NCBI RefSeq assembly: GCF_026339735.1
Contig: NZ_JAPEQG010000001.1
Coordinates: 4,464,001-4,528,000, forward strand
DNA from: Streptomyces sp. NBC_01669
GTDB lineage: Bacteria; Actinomycetota; Actinomycetes; Streptomycetales; Streptomycetaceae
Length of the DNA stretch: 64,000 nucleotides
Reading direction: 5' to 3'
The notes beneath the pieces are model-generated. The model was not told where the DNA came from. It ran no database searches and worked only from the letters and a program-made list of their open reading frames with translations. A program made the position numbers and the translations under genes. Of this stretch, positions 17,194-25,371 are shown piece by piece (positions within the stretch are counted from its first letter, which is position 1; every line of letters begins with the position of its first letter).

Positions 17194-17990
17194 CTGTCGG
17201 CGCCCCCGGAGTCACCGGAGCCCTTGGAGCCGCTGTCCCCCTTGGCGTCCTTGGTGTTGGCGGCCTTGTCGGCCGCCGCCTGGATGACCTGCTCGAAGAC
17301 CTCCACCGGCTGTGCTCCGGCCAGCGGGCGGCCGTTGATCAGGAAGGACGGGGTGGAGCTCGCGCCGATCCCGTACCCCTCCTCCTGGTCCTTGCTCACC
17401 GCGGCGGAAGCTGCCGCGCCGTCCGCGTCGCGCACGAACCGGCCGAGGTCCCGCACCCCCGCCTCCTTGGCGAGCGCCTTCAGCCGGTCCTTGCCGAAGC
17501 CCTTCTCCTTGGCCCCTTCGGTGTAGGCGGCTGCGTGGAACTGCCAGAAGCGGCCCTGTTGCCCTGCGGCCCAGGCGGCGCGCGCGACGGCCTCGGATTC
17601 GGCGCCGAAGATCGGGAAGTTGCGCCACTCGATGCGCAGGGTGCCGTTGTCGACGTACTTCTTCACCAGGGCGGGTTCGGTGTCCCGGGCGAACTTGCCG
17701 CAGTAGCCGCACGTGAAATCGGCGTACTCGATGAGGACCACGGGCGCGTCGACCGGGCCCTGCGCGAGTCTGTCGGCGGGGTCGCGGCGGGCCAGCCTCG
17801 CCAGTTCCGGGAAGACGCCGGCGTCCGGGTCGGCGGTGACATCGGCGACCGAGGCCGAGGAGGAGGGGCCGGAGCGGTCGGCGGGGGCGGTGGCGCGGTA
17901 GGAGACGAGGCCGAGCAGCGCGGCGGCGAGGACGACACCGGTGCCGTAGAGCAGCGGCTTCCTGGACGAGGAGGCTTTGGGCGTGGGCAT
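17190..17990 (-). CDS. Membrane-anchored DsbA-family thiol-disulfide oxidoreductase
   Basis: A 266-residue protein with an N-terminal membrane anchor (LLYGTGVVLAAALLGLVSY, about 13-31) and an extracytoplasmic thioredoxin-fold domain of the DsbA/thioredoxin_4 type. The active site CGYC (residues 94-97) is in YADFTCGYCGKFARDTEPAL; the cis-Pro region ASSTPSFLINGRP and the inserted helical domain are present. A Lys/Gly/Ser-rich tail ends the protein. ATG 17990 has GGAG 7 nt upstream. It overlaps ccdA and follows a small Cys-containing secreted protein by 60 nt, pointing to one thiol-redox operon. Confidence 0.9.
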   Translation of the reverse strand: MPTPKASSSRKPLLYGTGVVLAAALLGLVSYRATAPADRSGPSSSASVADVTADPDAGVFPELARLARRDPADRLAQGPVDAPVVLIEYADFTCGYCGKFARDTEPALVKKYVDNGTLRIEWRNFPIFGAESEAVARAAWAAGQQGRFWQFHAAAYTEGAKEKGFGKDRLKALAKEAGVRDLGRFVRDADGAAASAAVSKDQEEGYGIGASSTPSFLINGRPLAGAQPVEVFEQVIQAAADKAANTKDAKGDSGSKGSGDSGGADR

Positions 17991-18050
17991 GGCGAGACTC
18001 CGTGCTCGTGGTGCGGAAGGAGGTAAGGGACGACCGGGCGGCGGGCGCCC

Positions 18051-18413
18051 CTATACCCGCAGTACGGAGAGTTCCACCCAGGAGGGCGCGGCGCACTCCG
18101 GACCACGCAGCCTGACGCATGTGCACGGCTCCGCGGACCCCTGCCAGGGAGCCGCGCTCAGCCCCCACTCGGCGAGACCGGGTGCCTGGTCGTGCGCGGC
18201 ACGGGCCCGGACGGGCACGCCGGGCTCGGTGCCGTCGTGCTTCGTGCCGTTGCCGCAGCCGGGCACCCCCTGACCGTCGACGGCCGGGGCGGCCACCGCG
18301 GTGCCGGAATCCCCGGACGCGGTCGCCGCCGCCCCCGCCGTGGCGGGCCCGCAGAACAGCCCCAGCACGACCGCGAGCACCGCCACCAGGCAGCACCACT
18401 GCGTGCGGGACAC
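18051..18413 (-). CDS. Small secreted Cys-containing protein, unknown function
   Basis: About 120 residues. The N-terminus SRTQWCCLVAVLAVVLGLF then CGPATAGAAATA looks like a signal peptide. The mature part has four cysteines (PGCGNG, EPCTCVRL, PECAAP), enough for two disulfides. No known domain is recognised. GTG 18413 is preferred because GGAAAGG lies 9 nt upstream; GTG 18431 in the same frame is possible. It is the first gene of the leftward run with the DsbA-like and CcdA proteins, so it may be their substrate or partner (inference). Confidence 0.6.
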   Translation of the reverse strand: MSRTQWCCLVAVLAVVLGLFCGPATAGAAATASGDSGTAVAAPAVDGQGVPGCGNGTKHDGTEPGVPVRARAAHDQAPGLAEWGLSAAPWQGSAEPCTCVRLRGPECAAPSWVELSVLRV

Positions 18414-18566
18414 GGGCGACGGCCTTTCCACTGCGGTACGAAGATCAGTTGTCCGAAATAGTACGTGCTGTGATCAGGAGCTCCCCCGCAGTCACCGCGG
18501 CCGTGACGCAGACCGCGCGAAATAGGTTCGCCGTTCCTCGGGCCCGGGTGCGATCCTGGGACCCGT

Positions 18567-21500
18567 ATGTCTACTTCCTTTGCCGATCTCCAGTCCCAAC
18601 TCGGACATGTCTCGCTCCGTGACGCGCACCGGCTCGGCCGCCGCCTCGAAGGGGCGCGCCGGATCCGTAAGCCCGAAGCCCGGCAGGCCGTGCTGGACGA
18701 GATCGCCACCCAGGCCGGGAAGGCAGCCGAGCGGCTCGCGGGGCGCGCCGAGCGGATGCCCGTTCTCTCGTACCCGGAAGAGCTTCCGGTCAGCCAGAAG
18801 AAGGACGAGATCCTGGAAGCGATACGCGACCACCAGGTCGTGATCGTCGCCGGTGAGACCGGCTCCGGCAAGACCACGCAGATCCCGAAGATCTGCATGG
18901 AGCTGGGGCGCGGCGTCCGGGGCATGATCGGGCACACCCAGCCGCGCCGGATCGCGGCCCGCACGGTCGCCGAGCGCGTCGCCGACGAGCTGAAGACCCC
19001 GCTCGGCGAGGCGGTCGGCTGGAAGGTCCGCTTCACCGACCAGGTGAACCCGGACGCGACGTATCTGAAGCTGATGACGGACGGCATCCTGCTGGCCGAG
19101 ATCCAGACGGACCGCGAGCTGCTCGCGTACGACACGATCATCATCGACGAGGCGCACGAGCGGTCGCTGAACATCGACTTCCTGCTGGGCTATCTGGCCC
19201 GGCTGCTGCCCAAGCGCCCCGACCTGAAGGTCGTCATCACCTCGGCGACCATCGACCCGGAGCGCTTCGCCCGGCACTTCGGTGATGCGCCGATCGTCGA
19301 GGTCAGCGGGCGTACGTACCCGGTCGAGGTGCGCTACCGGCCGCTCCTCGAAGAAGAGGGCGACGACTCGGACCGCGACCAGATCACCGCGATCTGCGAC
19401 GCCGTCGACGAGCTCCAGACGGAGGGCCCGGGCGATGTCCTGGTCTTTCTCTCCGGCGAGCGCGAGATCCGCGACACCGCGGACGCCCTGAACAAGAAGA
19501 ACCTCCGCCACACCGAGGTGCTCCCCCTCTACGCGCGCCTGTCGCACGCCGAGCAGCACCGGGTGTTCCAGCGCCACACCGGGCGCAGGATCGTTCTGGC
19601 GACGAACGTCGCCGAGACCTCGCTGACCGTCCCCGGCATCAAGTACGTGATCGACCCGGGCAACGCCCGCATCTCCCGCTACAGCCACCGCACCAAGGTC
19701 CAGCGGCTGCCGATCGAGCGGATCTCGCAGGCCAGCGCCAACCAGCGCAAGGGGCGCTGCGGCCGCACCTCGGACGGCATCTGCATCCGGCTGTACTCCG
19801 AGGACGACTTCCTGACCCGCCCGGAGTTCACGGACGCGGAGATCCTCCGCACGAACCTGGCGTCCGTCATCCTCCAGATGACCGCGGCCGGCCTCGGCGA
19901 CATCGAGAAGTTCCCCTTCATCGACCCGCCGGACCACCGCAACATCCGCGACGGTGTGCAGCTGCTCCAGGAGCTCGGCGCACTGGACCCGGACGAGAAG
20001 GATCCGAAGAAACGGCTGACGCAGCTGGGGCGGAAGCTCTCGCAGCTGCCCGTCGACCCGCGTCTCGCCCGCATGGTCATCGAGGCCGACCGCAACGGCT
20101 GCACGCGCGAGGTCATGGTGATCGCCGCCGCGCTCTCCATCCAGGACCCTCGCGAGCGGCCCTCGGACAAGCAGACGCAGGCCGATCAGCAACACGCCCG
20201 CTTCAAGGACGAGACGTCGGACTTCCTGGCGTTCCTCAATCTGTGGCGGTACATCCGCGAGCAGCAGAAGGAGCGCGGCTCGTCCAGCTTCCGCCGGATG
20301 TGCAAGCAGGAGTATCTGAACTTCCTGCGCATCCGCGAATGGCAGGACATCTATGCGCAGCTGCGTACGGTCGCCAAGCAGATGGGTATGCATCTGGAGG
20401 AGCCCGCGGCGGACCTGGCTGCGCCGGAGCAGGCGGTGCACACCTCGCTGCTGGCCGGGCTGCTGTCGCACATCGGGCTGAAGGACACCGAGAAGAACGA
20501 GTACCTGGGCGCGCGCAGTGCCAAGTTCGCGATCTTCCCCGGTTCGGCGCTCTTCAAGAAGCAACCGCGGTTCGTGATGTCGGCCGAGCTGGTCGAGACG
20601 TCCCGGCTGTGGGCGCGGGTCAATGCCAGGGTCGAGCCGGAGTGGATCGAACCGCTGGCCCAGCATCTGCTGAAGCGCACCTACAGCGAGCCGCACTGGG
20701 AGAAGGACCAGGCCGCGGTCATGGCGTACGAGCGGGTCACGCTGTACGGCGTACCGATCGTCGCCCAGCGCAAGATCAATTTCGGCCGGATCGACGCCGA
20801 GACGTCCCGCGATCTCTTCATCCGGAACGCACTGGTCGAGGGCGACTGGCGGACGCACCACCAGTTCTTCCATGACAACCGCAAACTCCTCGGCGAGGTC
20901 GAGGAGTTGGAGCACCGTGCGCGGCGCCGCGACATCCTCGTGGACGACGAGACGCTCTTCGACTTCTACGACCAACGGATCCCGGAGCACGTCGTCTCCG
21001 GCGCGCACTTCGACTCCTGGTGGAAGCACAAGCGCCGCGACGAGCCCGACGCGCTCGACTTCGAGCGCTCGATGCTCATCAACGAGAAGGCCGGGGCCGT
21101 CACCAAGGACGACTACCCGGACTCCTGGCGGCAGGGGAAGCTCAAGTTCAAGGTGACCTACCAGTTCGAGCCCGGCGCGGACGCGGACGGTGTGACCGTC
21201 CACATCCCGCTCCAGGTGCTCAACCAGGTCACCCCTGAGGGCTTCGACTGGCAGATCCCCGGCCTGCGCGAGGACGTGGTCACCGAGCTGATCCGCTCCC
21301 TGCCCAAGCCGATCCGCCGGCACTACGTCCCCGCGCCGAACTACGCGGGCCGGTTCCTGGACAGGGCGGTGCCGCTGCAGGAGCCGCTGCCGGTCACCCT
21401 CGCGCGTGAGCTCCAGCAGATGGTCGGGGTCCCGGTCTCCGCCGACGACTTCGACCTCTCCCGGATCCCGGACCACCTCAAGATCACGTTCCGGATCGTC

Positions 21501-22511
21501 GACGAGCGGCGCCGCAGAGTGGCCGAGGACAAGGACCTGGAGGCACTGAAGCTCCAGCTGCGCCCCAAGGCCCGCCAGGCCCTCTCCAAGGCCGCTGCGG
21601 CCACCGTGGGGCCCTCGGGCGAGTCCATCGAGCGTTCGGGGCTCACGGACTGGACGATCGGCACGCTGGACCGGGTCTTCGAGACCCGGCGGGCCGGCCA
21701 GCCGGTGAAGGCGTACCCGGCCCTGGTCGATCAGGAGGGAGCCGCCGCGGGCACAGTGGCCGTACGGCTCTTCGACACCGAGGCCGAGCAGCAGCAGGCG
21801 ATGTGGCGCGGCACCCGGAAGCTGATCCTGCTGAACATCCCGGTGAACCCCGCCAAGTTCGCCTCGGACAAGCTGACGAACCAGCAGAAGCTCGCCCTGT
21901 CCCGCAATCCGCACGGCTCCATCCAGGCCCTGTTCGAGGACTGCGCGACCGCTGCCGCGGACCGGCTGATCGGCGCCCACGGCGGGCCGGCCTGGGACGA
22001 GGAGTCGTTCCGGAAGCTGTACGACAAGGTCCGCGCCGATCTCGTCGCGCTGACCGAGCACACGGTCGCCCAGGTGCAGCAGGTGCTGGCTGCCTGGCAG
22101 GCCTGCGAGCGGCGCCTGAAGGCCACCAACAGCCTGGTCCTGGTCAACAACGTCACCGATGTACGGAACCAGCTCGCCGCCCTCGTACCGCCGGGCTTCG
22201 TCACGAGGACCGGGCTGCGCAGGCTGCCCGACCTGATGCGCTACCTGGTCGCCGTGGACCGTCGGCTCCAGCAGATGCCGACGGCCGTCCAGCGCGACAC
22301 CACGCGCATGGAGAAGGTCCACGAGATGCAGGACGAGTACGCCTGGCTGCTCGAACAGATGCCGCAGGGCAGGCCCGTTCCGCAGGAGGTCCTGGACATC
22401 CGCTGGATGATCGAGGAGCTCCGGGTGAGCTATTTCGCGCACGCCCTGGGCACCGCGTACCCCGTCTCGGACAAGCGGATCGTGAAGGCGATCGACGCCG
22501 CGGCTCCGTGA
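18567..22511 (+). CDS. hrpA: DEAH-box ATP-dependent RNA helicase HrpA
   Basis: A 1314-residue DEAH/RHA helicase, full length for HrpA. Walker A GETGSGKT (96-103), TQPRRIAARTVAERVADEL, DEAH (194-197), ITSATID (near 226) and the motif VI region QRKGRCGRTSDGICIRLYSE are all visible. The C-terminal half contains the oligonucleotide-binding fold and the long DUF3418 region typical of bacterial HrpA. It probably unwinds or remodels mRNA or ribosome complexes in the cytoplasm. Rightward and monocistronic, with the start ATG 154 nt from the divergent secreted-protein gene. Confidence 0.96.
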   Translation: MSTSFADLQSQLGHVSLRDAHRLGRRLEGARRIRKPEARQAVLDEIATQAGKAAERLAGRAERMPVLSYPEELPVSQKKDEILEAIRDHQVVIVAGETGSGKTTQIPKICMELGRGVRGMIGHTQPRRIAARTVAERVADELKTPLGEAVGWKVRFTDQVNPDATYLKLMTDGILLAEIQTDRELLAYDTIIIDEAHERSLNIDFLLGYLARLLPKRPDLKVVITSATIDPERFARHFGDAPIVEVSGRTYPVEVRYRPLLEEEGDDSDRDQITAICDAVDELQTEGPGDVLVFLSGEREIRDTADALNKKNLRHTEVLPLYARLSHAEQHRVFQRHTGRRIVLATNVAETSLTVPGIKYVIDPGNARISRYSHRTKVQRLPIERISQASANQRKGRCGRTSDGICIRLYSEDDFLTRPEFTDAEILRTNLASVILQMTAAGLGDIEKFPFIDPPDHRNIRDGVQLLQELGALDPDEKDPKKRLTQLGRKLSQLPVDPRLARMVIEADRNGCTREVMVIAAALSIQDPRERPSDKQTQADQQHARFKDETSDFLAFLNLWRYIREQQKERGSSSFRRMCKQEYLNFLRIREWQDIYAQLRTVAKQMGMHLEEPAADLAAPEQAVHTSLLAGLLSHIGLKDTEKNEYLGARSAKFAIFPGSALFKKQPRFVMSAELVETSRLWARVNARVEPEWIEPLAQHLLKRTYSEPHWEKDQAAVMAYERVTLYGVPIVAQRKINFGRIDAETSRDLFIRNALVEGDWRTHHQFFHDNRKLLGEVEELEHRARRRDILVDDETLFDFYDQRIPEHVVSGAHFDSWWKHKRRDEPDALDFERSMLINEKAGAVTKDDYPDSWRQGKLKFKVTYQFEPGADADGVTVHIPLQVLNQVTPEGFDWQIPGLREDVVTELIRSLPKPIRRHYVPAPNYAGRFLDRAVPLQEPLPVTLARELQQMVGVPVSADDFDLSRIPDHLKITFRIVDERRRRVAEDKDLEALKLQLRPKARQALSKAAAATVGPSGESIERSGLTDWTIGTLDRVFETRRAGQPVKAYPALVDQEGAAAGTVAVRLFDTEAEQQQAMWRGTRKLILLNIPVNPAKFASDKLTNQQKLALSRNPHGSIQALFEDCATAAADRLIGAHGGPAWDEESFRKLYDKVRADLVALTEHTVAQVQQVLAAWQACERRLKATNSLVLVNNVTDVRNQLAALVPPGFVTRTGLRRLPDLMRYLVAVDRRLQQMPTAVQRDTTRMEKVHEMQDEYAWLLEQMPQGRPVPQEVLDIRWMIEELRVSYFAHALGTAYPVSDKRIVKAIDAAAP

Positions 22512-22580
22512 TCGGGCGCCCCTCGGGGCGTATGGGAGCCACCACCAGGAGTGAAGTCGACCGGAGCGGCCAATCTCCTG

Positions 22581-22586
22581 TACAGT
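22581..22586 (+). promoter_or_regulatory. Putative -10 box of the second tRNA-Asp
   Basis: TACAGT 40 nt before the tRNA, the same hexamer as before the Glu/Asp/Phe cluster. A weak GTCGAC lies 19 bp upstream as a possible -35. Confidence 0.35.
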
Positions 22587-22625
22587 CTGGTTTCGCAGGC
22601 AGCCGCAAGGAAGCCGCGAAAACCT

Positions 22626-22700
22626 GGTCCTGTGGAGCAGTTTGGAGTGCTCGCCACCCTGTCAAGGTGGAGGCCGCGGGTTCAAATCCCGTCAGGACCG
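22626..22700 (+). tRNA. tRNA-Asp (anticodon GUC), copy 2
   Basis: Identical to the 16133-16207 copy over all 75 nt; anticodon loop CTGTCAA. Expressed alone and followed by its own hairpin. Confidence 0.97.
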
Positions 22701-22706
22701 CAGTAA

Positions 22707-22740
22707 CGAAAGCCCGGATCCTTCTGGATCCGGGCTTTCG
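22707..22740 (+). terminator. Terminator of tRNA-Asp copy 2
   Basis: A 15-bp stem (22707-22721 with 22726-22740) and TTCT loop, starting 7 nt after the tRNA. Confidence 0.85.
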
Positions 22741-22839
22741 CGTGTCTTGACTCCGGCAACTGCCGACGGGTACTCAGACAGCAGGGGCCGCCCCTGTTCC
22801 TCGGCGCGGGGCGGCGCGGTCCACCGGGAGGTGGCGCGG

Positions 22840-23229
22840 ATGGCGGCGTCCACGGCGAGGCACGAGACCCGCGCACTGCTGCGCGCCCATCTGGCGGCCG
22901 CTTCCGGCTACCGGCATCTCACCCGGCACTGCCCGATCTGCCACCAGCTCCTGAGGCTCGCCATGGAGCCCGTGACGGCCTCCCGACCCGTCCCGCCCCC
23001 CGAACCGCCCACGCCATCCGGCGGGGCCCCAGCGGCCGTTCAGGAGGTCGCGGCGCTCGCCTCCCCCATGACCGCCCCCATGACCGCCCTCGACGAACAG
23101 AACTGCACCGAGAGGGCCGAGGACGAAAGTCCTGCCGCCACGCGACCGAAGGCGAGGACATCCGCCTCCCGGCAGTGGCAGGCTCGACCGTGGCAAGACT
23201 CGGGCCATGTGACGGGTGTCACTGAATGA
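22840..23229 (+). CDS. DUF6274-like small protein
   Basis: A 129-residue protein of unknown function. The N-terminal 50 residues (MAASTARHETRALLRAHLAA, then ASGYRHLTRHCPICHQLLRL) contain a CPIC pair with flanking histidines (RHLTRHCPICHQ), which may bind zinc. I recall this N-terminus as a streptomycete-specific DUF6274 family. The rest is Pro/Ala/Thr-rich and low complexity. ATG 22840 has GGGAGG 8 nt upstream. It lies between tRNA-Asp and the convergent bldC. Confidence 0.7.
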   Translation: MAASTARHETRALLRAHLAAASGYRHLTRHCPICHQLLRLAMEPVTASRPVPPPEPPTPSGGAPAAVQEVAALASPMTAPMTALDEQNCTERAEDESPAATRPKARTSASRQWQARPWQDSGHVTGVTE

Positions 23230-23596
23230 GTTTTGAGAAAGGGTGACTTTACACCCTTCCTACAACTGGCGAATTTAATATGTGCAATTGCACCCCCCGG
23301 ATGACGCTTCCGCGGGGAGGCCCAGGGACAGTCCCTGAGCCCCGGGCAACCCCCCGGAGGACCCGCCCGCACAGCACTCCACCCGAAGCCGGAGCCCCGG
23401 TCGGCCGGCCGCCCCGCGGGCACAAAAAAGATCGCGCTGGACCCGGCGGAGTCCAGCGCGATCGAACGACGTACCCCGTATTGCACAGGCATGGCGCCCG
23501 TTGGGGCGGGCGCCCGTCGTGTTGTGGAGCTATGGGTGGGCGAACGCGGGTTGGGGGACCCGGGCAGCCCGATTGTGACGCGGCGACAGGGGTGTG
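23230..23596. other. Convergent intergenic region (DUF6274 gene / bldC)
   Basis: About 367 nt without a gene. An A/T-richer stretch near 23232-23300 has a short GGGTG/CACCC hairpin that may terminate the DUF6274 transcript. The right part contains the bldC terminator. Confidence 0.6.
23430..23463 (-). terminator. Intrinsic terminator of bldC
   Basis: A 13-bp perfect stem (23430-23442 with 23451-23463) followed on the leftward strand by six T residues. This is one of the few textbook intrinsic terminators in the window. Confidence 0.88.
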
Positions 23597-23803
23597 TCAG
23601 GCCTCGCTGCGCTGCTGCGGAATACCCGCAAGCAGTGCGCGGACCTCTGCCTCGCGGTACCGGCGATGTCCACCGAGCGTGCGGATGGACGTGAGCTTGC
23701 CTGCCTTGGCCCAACGGGTGACCGTCTTCGGGTCCACGCGGAACATCGTGGCAACCTCAGCCGGGGTCAGCAGCGGCTCGGCGTCAGGGGTGCGAGCGGT
23801 CAT
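23597..23803 (-). CDS. bldC: Developmental regulator BldC
   Basis: A 68-residue MerR-type winged-helix DNA-binding protein lacking an effector domain, required in Streptomyces to time the switch to aerial growth and sporulation. The sequence PLLTPAEVATMFRVDPKTVT (helix-turn-helix) and WAKAGKLTSIRTLGGHRRYR (recognition wing) is essentially the known BldC sequence. ATG 23803 has GAGGAGG 6 nt upstream. It binds cooperatively to direct repeats at target promoters (family knowledge). Its gene is monocistronic with a long upstream region. Confidence 0.97.
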   Translation of the reverse strand: MTARTPDAEPLLTPAEVATMFRVDPKTVTRWAKAGKLTSIRTLGGHRRYREAEVRALLAGIPQQRSEA

Positions 23804-24349
23804 GAGCGGCCTCCTCGGGAGAACCGAACCATCTCGGTTCTTTCCTCTAAATTCTGCACCTTGACCCACGTTGCCCGAAATGGCGGACGCGGGCCGAGTC
23901 GGTTATAGGACGAACGGCTTGTCCTCGGCACTACAACTACACCATCCGTCCAGCCACGTCGGCCAAACCGATGGAATTGCCCTCCCAGGTGTTCATCAGC
24001 GACGGAAGCCGATGGACTATGCCATAGCGGACAGTCACACCACCGTGACGATCAGTCACAGAGCGATCAGGAGTCACCAGACCCCCCATAGCGTGCAATG
24101 CAGAGCAATCCGCCCTTACTTGGACGGATGGAGTCCTCCCCGGACTCCTTGTCCTATTTTGGCACGAGGAGTAGGGAAGGGCGCAAGGGCCCAGTTAGTG
24201 CTATCCGTCACCCTTGAGGCAAAGGCCCGGTTCGGGACGTAGGTCCCGGAGCCACGGGAGTGCGCTTCCGCCCCTTCACCCCCACCATCCTCATGAGTCA
24301 CACGGACGAGCCGCAAGGGCGACCGGTTCCCGGCCCCGCACCGCCGGAC
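23804..24349 (-). other. Long upstream region of bldC
   Basis: About 546 nt with no convincing gene, less GC-biased than its surroundings. It is expected to contain the bldC promoter and regulatory sequence. A hairpin sits just before the bldC ribosome site. The short open frames here lack codon bias. Confidence 0.6.
23820..23841 (-). promoter_or_regulatory. Stem-loop next to the bldC ribosome-binding site
   Basis: AGAACCGA (23820-23827) pairs with TCGGTTCT (23834-23841) around a 6-nt loop, directly upstream of the GAGGAGG site at about 23810-23816. It may affect bldC translation or mRNA stability; no regulator is implied by sequence alone. Confidence 0.4.
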
Positions 24350-25195
24350 TCAGCTGGCGAACTGACGGCCCCTCACGGCCCGCCAGCGCTCCGCCAGCCG
24401 CCCGTACGCCGCACTCGCCCCTTCGGTGTCACCGGCCTGCAGCGCCGCGATGCCCTCGGCGACATCCGCGGCCGACCGGTCCCCGGCGAGCTGCTCCGCC
24501 GACAGCGCATGCACCAGACCGCCGTAGTCGAGCTCGACCAGCGCGCGCGGATGGAACTCCTCCAGCCACCGGCCGACATCCACCAGGCCCTCGGTCAGCG
24601 GCGCCTCGTCGACGGTCTCCCTGAGCGTCTTCAGCGATCTGGCCAGCCGGCGGCGCGCCTGCACCATCGGGGTCCGGTAGCGCAGCACCGGCGCTCCCCC
24701 GCCGTCGGCCGCCTCCGTGTGCTCCCGCTCCTCGTCGGAGAAGAGGACGAACCAGCGCACCGGTACCTGCCACACCGCGGTCCGGATCCACGGCCGGGCG
24801 TCCGGATTGCGCTCCGCCCACCGCTCGTGGTCGGCGAGCGCCTGCCCGCGCACCACCGGCGGCAGCACCGCGTCGAGCACCGGGGCCGGGAACATCTCCG
24901 CCAGCTCCTCCAGCGCCAGCCAGCCACGCAGTCGGGTCTGCCACGGACAGACGCACACCACGCCGTCCACCTCGGCGACGAACGCGTCCCCGCTCTCGTG
25001 GACCGGCACCCCGACCGGCGGGGTGGCCGCCAAGTCGGCCAGCGAGCGGCGGAGTTCGTCCTGTGCCGTGGGGATGCGGTCGCGCCCCGCGTAGCGGGCC
25101 CAGTGGGCCCGCTCCGGCTCCGGGAAAGCGGCCAGCGGTTCGTACACCCGGAGGTAAGACGCGTAAGGAACGAGCACCGAAGACACCACCGACAT
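24350..25195 (-). CDS. Conserved actinobacterial protein, unknown function
   Basis: About 280 residues, cytoplasmic, with no signal or membrane segment. Recognisable stretches are SVLVPYASYLRVYEPLAAFP at the N-terminus, RTAVWQVPVRWFVLFSDEER centrally and EEFHPRALVELDYGGLVHAL near the C-terminus. It occupies the position between bldC and vdh where a conserved hypothetical lies in S. coelicolor (recalled synteny). ATG 25195 is listed, but GAGG is only 1 nt before it; GTG two codons later (25189) has ideal 7-nt spacing and is likely the true start. Divergent from vdh. Confidence 0.8.
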   Translation of the reverse strand: MSVVSSVLVPYASYLRVYEPLAAFPEPERAHWARYAGRDRIPTAQDELRRSLADLAATPPVGVPVHESGDAFVAEVDGVVCVCPWQTRLRGWLALEELAEMFPAPVLDAVLPPVVRGQALADHERWAERNPDARPWIRTAVWQVPVRWFVLFSDEEREHTEAADGGGAPVLRYRTPMVQARRRLARSLKTLRETVDEAPLTEGLVDVGRWLEEFHPRALVELDYGGLVHALSAEQLAGDRSAADVAEGIAALQAGDTEGASAAYGRLAERWRAVRGRQFAS

Positions 25196-25371
25196 GCCTC
25201 AGATCGTGTCACGCCCGTACTCCGCCAGAGGGTGATCCTTGGCACTGGAACAGATCTCCGTCCCCGTAGGACTTACGCTCGTGCCCAGTCGGACCGTCCG
25301 TGCCGGTCGGTCCGGGGCCCTCCCCACCTTCAGGGGGGTCTTCCGCCGCTTCGTACTTGGGAGTCACCACC

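Noticed and set aside
18492..22442. A 1316-codon open frame antisense to hrpA
   Set aside because: It is a GC-driven shadow: reversed third-position bias, low-complexity Leu/Gly/Arg composition, no domains, and hrpA on the other strand is complete and conserved.
22642..22839. An N-terminal extension of the DUF6274 gene
   Set aside because: It would start inside tRNA-Asp and cross its terminator; ATG 22840 has a strong ribosome site and the conserved N-terminus.
23290..23365. CCCCGGGCAACC segment resembling part of a SAM-type riboswitch
   Set aside because: Only the GGCAACC fragment matches, the paired elements are not recognisable, and no rightward gene follows before the bldC terminator.
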